A DNA stretch of 40,389 bases from Bryobacteraceae bacterium (GTDB lineage Bacteria > Acidobacteriota > Terriglobia > Bryobacterales > Bryobacteraceae), in NCBI GenBank assembly GCA_025927575.1, contig JAICLJ010000023.1, positions 1 through 40,389 of the forward strand. Direction: 5' to 3'. This document shows positions 24,524-31,562 of the stretch, piece by piece; position 1 is the stretch's first letter, and every line of letters begins with the position of its first letter. The translations under genes were made by a program, and so were the position numbers. The notes under the pieces were generated by a model. It was not told the origin of the DNA and ran no database searches. It saw only the letters and a list, made by a program, of their open reading frames with translations.

Positions 24524-26152
24524 TTACCTTCTATTTGGTGTTGTCAGTTCTTCTAGCCAGGAGGAACGTCCTGGGCGCTCGCGCCGATTTTCCGAGTAGG
24601 ACTGTTCCTCCCGCGATTCCCGATACTGGCGGGGCGCGTCCTGATCGTGTGCCGCTCCGTCGTTGTTGTGTCGTCCGGTGAGAGGCGTGTGTTGAGCCGG
24701 AGAAACTTGCTTGCCGGCGAACGCGCTCTCGATGCCGTTCTGCGCTAGTTGTTCGGTCAATTCAGGAAGATGCCGCCGCAAGGATTGCGCGAGGTCCGCA
24801 TCTTCCGTCCCGACGCTCACCAACACGGTGGAGGCTCGCTGGGATACACGAATATCGACGTGCCCTTGCTCATTGCCCTCGTGAGTGATGGGAACCTGAA
24901 GCCGAATCGTGCTCGGAGGCGCGGAACGGGGCGGCTCCGGCAACTCTGCAACGTTTTCGCCGACCTCCGAACGGTCTATCGAACGCGGTTCGCTCGAAGT
25001 GTGCTGCTGCTGGCTCCCGGTGGATACGCCGCTCATCGGAGCGACTAACTCCGCTCGGACACGTTCGCCCGGTTGATCGTGAGCTGATGCCTCTTTCGAT
25101 GCGGCCAGCGGAACTATCATCCGAACGTCGGGCGTGCCTTTCCCCGCGCCTTCGCCCTGATCGCGGCCGCTGGTGTCCGTGGAGCTTTGTTCATGGCGGG
25201 GCAGATCCGCCGACGACTGGGAAACATCTTTTGCCGCTTGAGATGGTTGCACGCTCGCTTGCTCAGCATGGGAGGTTGGCGCGTGGGGCTCGGGTGCGAG
25301 CGCAGGCGCCTGCAGGACACCCGTGAAAGCGACAGCTGCCGGCTTGATCGGAGTGTCCGGCTCGGGCCGCTCCCCGATGACAGTTGACTCGGCGTCAGCG
25401 TGCCTGTCCCTTTCGCTAGAAGATTGGGTAGGAGCCCACAATAAACGATGCTGCAAGTAACTCGGCTGTACCTGGGTCAGCAGCAAAGTAATCCGCGGAC
25501 CGTCGTCTTTGCGCTTATTCGCGATGTGCCGGTCGACGAATTCAGGGGCTTTGGCGCGGCTCAAGGTATTCGTTGACGAGATTTGAGCTTCCCCGAACTC
25601 GTCGTGGTCAACGTTAGCTTTAGGAAAAAACGCGACCTTCGCTCCTTGCACAATGCTTCGTTCTATCGGAGGGGTTTTAGCCTGGAACTCCGATGGCAGC
25701 GCAGGCAATTGCGGGAGTTGGATAAAAGGGACGGTTGCCTGCTTCGTCGGACCGTTTGGAGCAGGCTGCTTCGGAGGAACAGTCTGTTCGATTTCAGTCC
25801 ACCTGTCAATCTCTTCTGCAGACTGCTGCGGAGGCGCACACAACGAACGAGGTACCAGATAGTTCGCCTCTGTAGGAGTGGGCGTCGAAGCTATCGGTGA
25901 ATCGGCGCCTCTGCGCTTGTTGGCGATATGCCGGTCGGCGAACGTATCGCCCTTAGCGTGGCTCACGGTATTCGCAAACTCGGACTGAGCTAGCCGGATA
26001 CCCTTGTCATCTTCATCAGCATTAAGAAAATTCGCGAAAGCGGCGGGCAGTGGTTTGCCAACGTCGGCGCCGGCGCTCGGAGCGTTCTTGATAGAAGGGC
26101 GGTCGCCTGGCGGCGCGTTCAGAAGATTGCCTGTCTGCAGAATGGAGAGCAC
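24524..26152 (-). CDS. fliK: Flagellar hook-length control protein FliK with internal duplication
   Basis: This 542-residue protein is rich in Pro, Gln and Ser through its first ~400 residues. It ends with the Flg_hook-type domain (IRLQVPITHEGNEQGHVDIR, SLRRHLPELTEQLAQNGI) and a charged disordered tail. FliK is secreted as a molecular ruler and signals FlhB to change substrate. Residues ~36-170 and ~171-288 are a diverged tandem repeat; both contain DRHIANKR, 134 codons apart. The start is taken at GTG 26152, the only good candidate before the conserved N-terminus. No Shine-Dalgarno sequence is seen, so the exact start is uncertain. It heads the long minus-strand block with flgD, flgE and the export genes. 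Confidence 0.85.
   Translation of the reverse strand: MLSILQTGNLLNAPPGDRPSIKNAPSAGADVGKPLPAAFANFLNADEDDKGIRLAQSEFANTVSHAKGDTFADRHIANKRRGADSPIASTPTPTEANYLVPRSLCAPPQQSAEEIDRWTEIEQTVPPKQPAPNGPTKQATVPFIQLPQLPALPSEFQAKTPPIERSIVQGAKVAFFPKANVDHDEFGEAQISSTNTLSRAKAPEFVDRHIANKRKDDGPRITLLLTQVQPSYLQHRLLWAPTQSSSERDRHADAESTVIGERPEPDTPIKPAAVAFTGVLQAPALAPEPHAPTSHAEQASVQPSQAAKDVSQSSADLPRHEQSSTDTSGRDQGEGAGKGTPDVRMIVPLAASKEASAHDQPGERVRAELVAPMSGVSTGSQQQHTSSEPRSIDRSEVGENVAELPEPPRSAPPSTIRLQVPITHEGNEQGHVDIRVSQRASTVLVSVGTEDADLAQSLRRHLPELTEQLAQNGIESAFAGKQVSPAQHTPLTGRHNNDGAAHDQDAPRQYRESREEQSYSENRRERPGRSSWLEELTTPNRR
25289..26047 (-). repeat. Diverged tandem duplication inside fliK (unit about 402 bp)
   Basis: The two halves encode matching strings in the same order: N-x-D-x-D near the front, S-x-AK, DRHIANKR, P-x-YL, AP-x-QS, P-x2-P-K-x-A-x-V-x-F and Q-x-PAL. 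The DRHIANKR codons begin near 25913 and 25511 on the plus-strand numbering, an offset of 402 bases (134 codons). DNA similarity remains visible around this core. Confidence 0.75.
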
Positions 26153-26170
26153 GATTGCGCAAGGCGAATC

Positions 26171-26186
26171 GCACTTGGTAGTCCAA
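26171..26186 (-). promoter_or_regulatory. Sigma54-like element upstream of fliK
   Basis: The minus strand reads TTGG-N9-TGC, which satisfies the -24 GG / -12 GC rule with ten bases between GG and GC. The GC ends exactly 18 bases before the fliK start codon. That would place transcription start only about seven bases upstream of the codon. A mirror element with the same spacing lies before flgF. Confidence 0.4.
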
Positions 26187-26340
26187 ACGCAAAGAGTGTG
26201 CTTTTAAAGGAGTTTATTGCGAAGCGACGACATCCAAAAGTCGCCAGTGTCTGAGAGTGGCCGTCGAATTTCCGACAGTTCGGAGCGAACCGCATCCTGC
26301 ATTTCGGCCACTTCCTCCGCGATTTCGGTAAAAAAACAAA

Positions 26341-26356
26341 TTGGCGTCCGGCGTGC
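26341..26356 (+). promoter_or_regulatory. Sigma54-like element upstream of flgF
   Basis: The plus strand reads TTGGCGTCCGGCGTGC, followed by A. TTGGC and TGCA match the -24/-12 consensus, with ten bases between GG and GC. It ends 18 bases before the flgF ATG, the same offset as its counterpart before fliK. The implied leader is very short, which is the main doubt. Confidence 0.42.
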
Positions 26357-26374
26357 ATCCGTCGCGATTGAGAT

Positions 26375-27112
26375 ATGGATCCGCTAACCAGCGTCGCCGC
26401 CAGCGGTTTGCGCAGCAGGATGGAATCTCTCGATCTGCTCGCGAACAACATGGCCAATGCCCAAACCAGTGGCTTTAAGGTCGATCGGGAATTCTATAAC
26501 TTGTATGTAGGCTCCGAGGCGACGGAGCCCGGCGCGTACGATGCATCGCAAATGCCCGACATCGAACGCAACTGGACCGACTTTTCGCAGGGCACGCTGC
26601 GCCAAACCGCCGGACAGTTGGACTTCGGCATCTCGGGCGATGGCTTCTTCGCGGTGAATGGGCCCTCGGGACCGCTTTATACGCGGAATGGTTCTTTCCA
26701 GATGAATTCCAAACGGCAATTAGTGACGGCGGAAGGTTATCCGGTCAGGAATGCAAATGGAAAATCCATCCAACTCGATCCATCGCAGCCCGTGCAATTA
26801 TCTTCCAGCGGCGAGATTCAGCAAGCCGGTGAAAGCGTTGGGCGTTTTCAGTTGGCTTCATTCACAACGCCGCGCGAGCTCGTAAAGCAAGGGTCATCTT
26901 ATTTCCTTTTTGATGGCCCGAAGAGCGCGATAAAGGCCGGTGATGGTCAGATCGAGCAGGGAAAGCTGGAAGGCTCAAACTCCAGTGAATCGGAATCGGC
27001 GGTTCGCCTGGTCGGCATCATGCGCCAGTTCGAAATGCTGCAGAAAGCAATCAGCATCGGGGCGGATATGAACAAACAGGCGGTGGAGGAAGTGGCGCGC
27101 TCCGGTTCTTAG
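26375..27112 (+). CDS. flgF: Flagellar proximal rod protein FlgF
   Basis: This 245-residue axial protein is similar to FlgG. The N-terminal motif LDLLANNMANAQTSGFK, the middle DFGISGDGFFAVNGPSG with YTRNGSF, and the C-terminal helix LVGIMRQFEMLQKAISIGADM define the family. The N-terminus is one of the less canonical versions (MDPLTSVAASGLRSRMES). FlgF rather than FlgG is chosen because a perfect FlgG follows. It begins the plus-strand block and diverges from fliK over 222 bases. No strong ribosome-binding site precedes the ATG. Confidence 0.9.
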   Translation: MDPLTSVAASGLRSRMESLDLLANNMANAQTSGFKVDREFYNLYVGSEATEPGAYDASQMPDIERNWTDFSQGTLRQTAGQLDFGISGDGFFAVNGPSGPLYTRNGSFQMNSKRQLVTAEGYPVRNANGKSIQLDPSQPVQLSSSGEIQQAGESVGRFQLASFTTPRELVKQGSSYFLFDGPKSAIKAGDGQIEQGKLEGSNSSESESAVRLVGIMRQFEMLQKAISIGADMNKQAVEEVARSGS

Positions 27113-27152
27113 GCGGACGCGACATTGAAAGACGAATGGGAGAACAACTTAT

Positions 27153-27944
27153 ATGATCAGAGCTCTTTACAGCGCCGCAAGCGGCATGAACGCGCAGCAG
27201 TTGAATGTAGACAGCATTGCAAATAATCTAGCGAATGCAAATTCGGCCGGCTTTAAGATGCGGCGAGCGCAATTTCAAGACCTGATGTACCAAAGCGTGC
27301 TTCAGCCCGGCGCCTCCGCCGGCTCACAGACAGTGGTTCCAACCGGCCTGCAACTTGGATTAGGCACGAAAGCGTCGTCCAACGAGATCATCTTCACGCA
27401 GGGAAGCTTCACGCAAACGAGCAACCCTCTGGATCTGGCGATTCAGGGAAAGGGCTTTTTTCAAATCCGCAGACCGGACGGGCAGATCGCCTATTCGCGC
27501 GATGGAAGTTTCCACCTGGATAAAGAAGGCGATCTTGTGAGCTCCGATGGCGACATGCTCGATCCGCAGATTACAATTCCAGCCGATGCGCAGAACGTCA
27601 GCATAGCGCAGGACGGCACAGTCAGCTATACACAGCCGGGTCAGGCCGCGGCGCAGATAGCAGGACAAATCCAGCTCGCAGGTTTCCAGAATCCTGCCGG
27701 CCTCGATGCGATCGGCAGCAACCTGTTCATGCCGACAGAAGCATCGGGAGAACCGACTGTTGCCAACCCCGGCGGCCAGGAAGGACTTGGCACGTTGATG
27801 CAGGGTTATCAGGAACAATCGAACGTCAGCGTGGTGGAAGAATTCATAAATCTGATCCAAAGCCAGCGAGCCTACGAAGCCAATTCCAAGGTGGTGAAAG
27901 CCGCGGACGAGATGTATCAACAGGTCAACAACCTCCGGCAATGA
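27153..27944 (+). CDS. flgG: Flagellar distal rod protein FlgG
   Basis: This 263-residue rod protein is highly conserved. It has the N-terminal LYSAASGMNAQQLNVDSIAN and NLANANSAGFKMRRAQFQDL, the middle GKGFFQIRRPDGQIAYSRDG, and the C-terminal SNVSVVEEFINLIQSQRAYE with NSKVVKAADEM. The FlgG-specific 18-residue insertion after the first block (YQSVLQPGASAG) is present. GGGAG lies 11 bases before the ATG. The stop overlaps the flgA start as ATGA. Confidence 0.96.
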   Translation: MIRALYSAASGMNAQQLNVDSIANNLANANSAGFKMRRAQFQDLMYQSVLQPGASAGSQTVVPTGLQLGLGTKASSNEIIFTQGSFTQTSNPLDLAIQGKGFFQIRRPDGQIAYSRDGSFHLDKEGDLVSSDGDMLDPQITIPADAQNVSIAQDGTVSYTQPGQAAAQIAGQIQLAGFQNPAGLDAIGSNLFMPTEASGEPTVANPGGQEGLGTLMQGYQEQSNVSVVEEFINLIQSQRAYEANSKVVKAADEMYQQVNNLRQ

Positions 27945-28798
27945 TAATCCTCGCGATGCTGGCGTGCTTCACGCTCTCGGGCCCTAACATAACGGCGGGC
28001 GAACTGTCGCAGGCGGTACCGGGGATGACCCCGCGGAATCCGTCGGCGGTGGTGTCGTATAGTCCAAATCCCGGTGTGAAGCGTGTCTTCCATCCATTTG
28101 AACTAAACCAACTTTTGCGGCGCATCGGCTTCGCTGAGGCCGCCGTGCGGGACGACGTGTGTTTCGAACGGGCGGCCGCGCCGCTTAAGAGCAATGTAGT
28201 CGAGGAGGCGATGAGGCGTTCGCTGGGCGCCGGGGCACATATCGAGATTTTGGAAATAAGTCGGTTTGCCGCGCCGCCAGGTTTGATCGTCTTCCCTCTT
28301 GAAACGCTGGGACCGCCGCCGGTCTCCTTGTGGCGAGGTTTTGTCGAGTACGACGGCCATAAAAAATTCGCGATTTGGGCACGAGCCAAGGTCGCAGTTG
28401 ACGCAATGAGGGTAGTTGCTCTCCAAAAGTTGCAGGCCGGCATTCCGATCCAACCGGACCAGGTCACGCTGAAGCGGGTGAATGAGTTTCCGAAGGAACG
28501 TGCAGAATCTCCCTCTTTTGAGGAGGTTGTCCATTCCGTTCCACGCCGCACGATTCCGGCGCTTTCGACAATCTCAAGCGAAGCGATTGAAGTGGCTGCG
28601 GATGTGTCTAAGGGCGATCGCGTAGTTGTGAAAGTACACAGCGGACGCGCTCAACTCGCCTTTGAAGCGGAAGCGGCAGGATCGGCGCATCGTGGACAGA
28701 TGGTGTCTCTAAAGAATCCAGAATCGGGCAGACTCTTTCGAGCTCGTGTGGAAGGACCGGACAAAGCGGTCGTGACTACAATCTCGGAAAAATTATGA
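27941..28798 (+). CDS. flgA: P-ring assembly chaperone FlgA
   Basis: This 285-residue periplasmic protein has a weak signal sequence (MIILAMLACFTLS). The C-terminal SAF-type domain contains LQAGIPIQPDQVTLKRVNEF, then SKGDRVVVKVHSGRAQLAFEAEA and AHRGQMVSLKNPESGRLFRARV, the FlgA signature that chaperones FlgI. The first ~150 residues are longer than in E. coli and are not recognisable beyond the general family layout. The start overlaps the flgG stop and the stop overlaps flgH, both by four bases. Position directly before flgH-flgI supports the assignment. Confidence 0.88.
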   Translation: MIILAMLACFTLSGPNITAGELSQAVPGMTPRNPSAVVSYSPNPGVKRVFHPFELNQLLRRIGFAEAAVRDDVCFERAAAPLKSNVVEEAMRRSLGAGAHIEILEISRFAAPPGLIVFPLETLGPPPVSLWRGFVEYDGHKKFAIWARAKVAVDAMRVVALQKLQAGIPIQPDQVTLKRVNEFPKERAESPSFEEVVHSVPRRTIPALSTISSEAIEVAADVSKGDRVVVKVHSGRAQLAFEAEAAGSAHRGQMVSLKNPESGRLFRARVEGPDKAVVTTISEKL

Positions 28799-29499
28799 AG
28801 CTCTTCATCTCTCTTCTTCTTTTGCCGGCGCTTGCCGGTACGGGCTGGAGCGCTATGTTCCAAAAGACCAAGCGGGCACCACAGCCGACCGCTCTCGATC
28901 GATATGTTTCGGAAGCCGCGGGCCGTCCCACTGTAGAAGGAACGGGAAGCTCCGCAGGTTCCACGTGGACTGCCGTTTCCCCGTTATACGACCTGGCCCG
29001 TGATTTACGTGCCGCGCAGGTGGACGACCTGGTCACTATCATCGTTGCGGAAAGAGCGTCGGCGGTGACGACCGGCGCCACCACGACATCGAGGAAATCC
29101 AGCGCCACCAATTCAATCGTTGCTTTAGCCGGTCAGATGACGCCGGCAGGTCCGCTGGCAAATCTGGCGAATTTGTCGGGAGCCACCGCACTCGACGGCA
29201 GCGGATCAACCTCTCGATCGACCGTTTTGACGACCAACCTCACGGCCCGCGTCACCCAAGTGTTACCCAATGGTTTTCTTGTTGTCGAAGGCACAAAGAA
29301 TGTGCAGGTCAATTCCGAATGGCAGACCGTTACGGTCCGCGGCGTAGTCCGCCCTGCCGATCTCGCCTTTGACAACTCGGTTTTCTCAGAGCGAATCGCC
29401 CAGCTTGAAGTGAAACTCGATGGCAAAGGCGTCGTTGGCGATGCGATTCGAAGGCCCAACATTTTGTACAGGATACTGCTCGGCCTTCTGCCGTTCTAG
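28795..29499 (+). CDS. flgH: Flagellar L-ring protein FlgH without lipobox cysteine
   Basis: This 234-residue outer-membrane ring subunit has SPLYDLARDLRAAQVDDLVTIIV, the NLTARVTQVLPNGFLVVEGTK barrel strands and VRPADLAFDNSVFSERIAQLEV, all standard FlgH landmarks. Classical FlgH is a lipoprotein with LxGC at the end of its signal peptide. Here the equivalent stretch is ALAGT (residues 12-16) and no cysteine occurs near the N-terminus, so lipidation is not expected. The protein is probably cleaved by signal peptidase I instead. It overlaps flgA by four bases and precedes flgI by seven. Confidence 0.92.
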   Translation: MKLFISLLLLPALAGTGWSAMFQKTKRAPQPTALDRYVSEAAGRPTVEGTGSSAGSTWTAVSPLYDLARDLRAAQVDDLVTIIVAERASAVTTGATTTSRKSSATNSIVALAGQMTPAGPLANLANLSGATALDGSGSTSRSTVLTTNLTARVTQVLPNGFLVVEGTKNVQVNSEWQTVTVRGVVRPADLAFDNSVFSERIAQLEVKLDGKGVVGDAIRRPNILYRILLGLLPF

Positions 29500-29506
29500 G
29501 TATGCC

Positions 29507-30610
29507 ATGAGATATTTTGCCTTATTCTTTGCGATTGCGCTGGCGATGACTCCACGAGCGGAGGGGCTGACCCGGCTGAAAGATCTCGGCTCCATCGAAG
29601 GCGTCCGCGACAACCAGTTAATTGGATATGGACTGGTAGTCGGACTGGCCGGTACCGGCGACCGGCGGCAGACGCTGTTCTCAGCGCAAACCCTGACGAA
29701 TCTACTGCAGCGAATGGGAGTCACGGTGTCTCCCACGGCTATCACGGTGAAGAATACAGCCGCTGTGATCGTAACTGCCACAATGCCTCCGTTCGCCCAG
29801 CCCGGCGCGAAGGTCGATGTGACGGTATCGTCCGTCGGCGACGCGGCTAACCTGCAAGGCGGATTGCTAGTGATGACGCCCTTGCGGGGCGCGAATAACC
29901 AAGTTTACGCAGTCGGTCAAGGCGCGGTGCTTACCGGTGGCTTTGCCGCAAGCGGACCGGGCGCGTCAAAGGTTGTGAATCATCCGACGGTCGGCCGGAT
30001 CCCAGAGGGCGGCCTGATTGAACGTCCAGCGCCTTCCACCGAGCCAACATCGGAAGTGAAATTCCAACTTCGGCAGATGGACTTCGGAACAGCGAGCATA
30101 GTCGCTAAGGCGATCAATGAGCACTATCCCGACCCGCGCGGCCCCATCGCGCATGCTGAAAACGGATCGGTGGTGGCAGTCGCGATACCGGCCAGCTATA
30201 TGACCCATTCAGTCGACTTTTTGGCCGACGTCCAAAAAATTACTGTCGATCCCGAAAAGCCGGCGCCGAAGATTGTGGTCAACGAGCGCACGGGCACCAT
30301 CGTGATGGGAAAGACCATCCGTGTCCTACCGGTGGCTATTATGCATGGTTCTCTAACTGTCGAAATTCAGACGGTATATTCTGTGTCGCAGCCAGCGCCT
30401 TTCTCGCAAGGTTCGACGCAGGTAGTTCCTCAGACGCAGGTCGGGGCAGGTGAGGAAAAAGCCAAAAATATCGTATTGAAAGATGGCGCGACTGTCGAAG
30501 ATCTGGTCCGTGGGTTGACCGCAATCGGCTCGACTGCCCGAGACATCATCGCCATTCTGCAGGATCTGCGCGCCGCCGGCGCGCTTGAAGCAGATCTGGA
30601 GGTTATTTAA
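29507..30610 (+). CDS. flgI: Flagellar P-ring protein FlgI
   Basis: This 367-residue periplasmic ring protein begins with a signal peptide (MRYFALFFAIALAM...AEG). LTRLKDLGSIEGVRDNQLIG, YGLVVGLAGTGD, PPFAQPGAKVDVTVSSVGDA and the C-terminal GATVEDLVRGLTAIGSTARD follow. The frame is open further upstream to 29420, inside flgH, but ATG 29507 gives the signal peptide and a seven-base gap after flgH, so it is preferred. Length is normal for FlgI. Confidence 0.95.
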   Translation: MRYFALFFAIALAMTPRAEGLTRLKDLGSIEGVRDNQLIGYGLVVGLAGTGDRRQTLFSAQTLTNLLQRMGVTVSPTAITVKNTAAVIVTATMPPFAQPGAKVDVTVSSVGDAANLQGGLLVMTPLRGANNQVYAVGQGAVLTGGFAASGPGASKVVNHPTVGRIPEGGLIERPAPSTEPTSEVKFQLRQMDFGTASIVAKAINEHYPDPRGPIAHAENGSVVAVAIPASYMTHSVDFLADVQKITVDPEKPAPKIVVNERTGTIVMGKTIRVLPVAIMHGSLTVEIQTVYSVSQPAPFSQGSTQVVPQTQVGAGEEKAKNIVLKDGATVEDLVRGLTAIGSTARDIIAILQDLRAAGALEADLEVI

Positions 30611-30614
30611 ATCA

Positions 30615-30914
30615 ATGGTTGGAAAAATAGGAGTCGCTTCCCCGCAGCTTGCCGAGATAAGCGCAAAAGCAAAGGACACGCCAGCCAAGATCAAAGATGC
30701 AGCGGAGCAGTTTGAAGGATTGCTGATAGCCCAACTGTTGAAGACGTCCCGCGAAGCCGGTTATTCCGGATGGATGGGGACCGGCGATGATCAAGCCGGA
30801 CAGATTGGGATGGAAATGGCCGAACAATCGCTGGCCCGGAGTATGAGTTCCCATGGGGGTCTTGGGCTCAGCGCCGTCATTGCGAAGGGATTGCAGAAGA
30901 GTTCTTACGGTTGA
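30615..30914 (+). CDS. flgJ: Rod-binding protein FlgJ, N-terminal domain only
   Basis: This 99-residue protein matches the rod-binding domain of FlgJ: DAAEQFEGLLIAQLLKTSRE, followed by GQIGMEMAEQSLARSMSSHGGLGLSAVI. FlgJ caps the growing rod. The muramidase domain of the E. coli protein is missing. A separate exported lytic transglycosylase is encoded at 31563 and may supply wall cutting. ATG 30615 is chosen over the TTG at 30585, which lies inside flgI. GGAGG is 11-12 bases upstream, across the flgI stop. The 107 bases to fliS hold only an unsupported 41-codon frame. Confidence 0.92.
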   Translation: MVGKIGVASPQLAEISAKAKDTPAKIKDAAEQFEGLLIAQLLKTSREAGYSGWMGTGDDQAGQIGMEMAEQSLARSMSSHGGLGLSAVIAKGLQKSSYG

Positions 30915-31021
30915 TTATGCGCTTGATTGAAGACGTCCGCTCCCTCACGGTCGTGGTTCCGTATAGGAGAGAGCGAATCTTCATCACTTTTGGTGAACCG
31001 CAGCCCAATGGATGCTCGATT

Positions 31022-31495
31022 TCAAATCGTATAGGCGGTTGAGATTTTGGGCTGGTCGATGGCGCAGCCGATCCATCGTGTACTCTGGCCAGCCAAAGGA
31101 GCCGTTTCGCATGCTACTGTCGTCAACTCCGCCTCGGCCAATTCGCGCCAACTGGCAGCGATTGTCTCAACAAGGCCAAACACCTCGGCCAGGGGTTCAT
31201 CGATTTGCTTGAAATTAGCTTCACATAGCCGCTGCCGCATGTATTCATAAAGCCGGGCCAATTGCAGACTGAGATCGCCGCCCCGCTGATGATCGAGCGA
31301 GCCGTCGAGTTCGTTGAGCAGCGCGAGCGCTTTACTTACGGAGCGCGAACGTTCCGGAATACGGCCGGACGCCAGATGCGCACGGGCATCGCGAATGGCA
31401 TCGAGAATGCCTTCGTATGCAAGATGAATCAGCTGCAAAGGCGTGGCAGTGAGGACTTTGGTGTCGAGATGCGAGCCGTAAGGATTGTAGGACAT
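31022..31495 (-). CDS. fliS: Flagellin export chaperone FliS
   Basis: This 157-residue helical chaperone keeps flagellin unpolymerised until export. The pattern MSYNPYGSHLDTKVLTATPL and QLIHLAYEGILDAIRDARAH is the FliS N-terminal signature; DLSLQLARLYEYMRQRL and the final helix SWRELAEAE follow. It then runs on for about 30 residues beyond the usual family end (APLAGQSTRWIGCAIDQPK). The longer open frame up to 31951 is antisense to the transglycosylase and is rejected in favour of ATG 31495. It stands alone, converging with flgJ and diverging from the transglycosylase. Flagellin and the fliD cap gene usually next to it are not here. Confidence 0.9.
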   Translation of the reverse strand: MSYNPYGSHLDTKVLTATPLQLIHLAYEGILDAIRDARAHLASGRIPERSRSVSKALALLNELDGSLDHQRGGDLSLQLARLYEYMRQRLCEANFKQIDEPLAEVFGLVETIAASWRELAEAELTTVACETAPLAGQSTRWIGCAIDQPKISTAYTI

Positions 31496-31513
31496 AGCCG
31501 TATGCAACGAAGC

Positions 31514-31538
31514 ATATCGGACGGAAGGCGTGCTTTTC
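31514..31538 (-). promoter_or_regulatory. Sigma28-like promoter candidate for fliS
   Basis: On the minus strand GAAA (31535-31538) and TCCGATAT (31514-31521) are separated by 13 bases. The -10 element matches seven of eight bases of GCCGATAT; the -35 TAAA matches three of four. The predicted leader is about a dozen bases. A late-class chaperone under FliA control would be expected. Confidence 0.4.
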
Positions 31539-31562
31539 CGGAGGTTTTGAAAGAGAATCGGC

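Noticed and set aside
26119-26457. 112-codon minus-strand frame across the fliK-flgF spacer
   Set aside because: It overlaps both flgF and the start of fliK out of frame and has no coding signature.
30917-31042. 41-codon plus-strand frame between flgJ and fliS
   Set aside because: No ribosome-binding site; it overlaps the fliS end and resembles no FlgM or FlgN.
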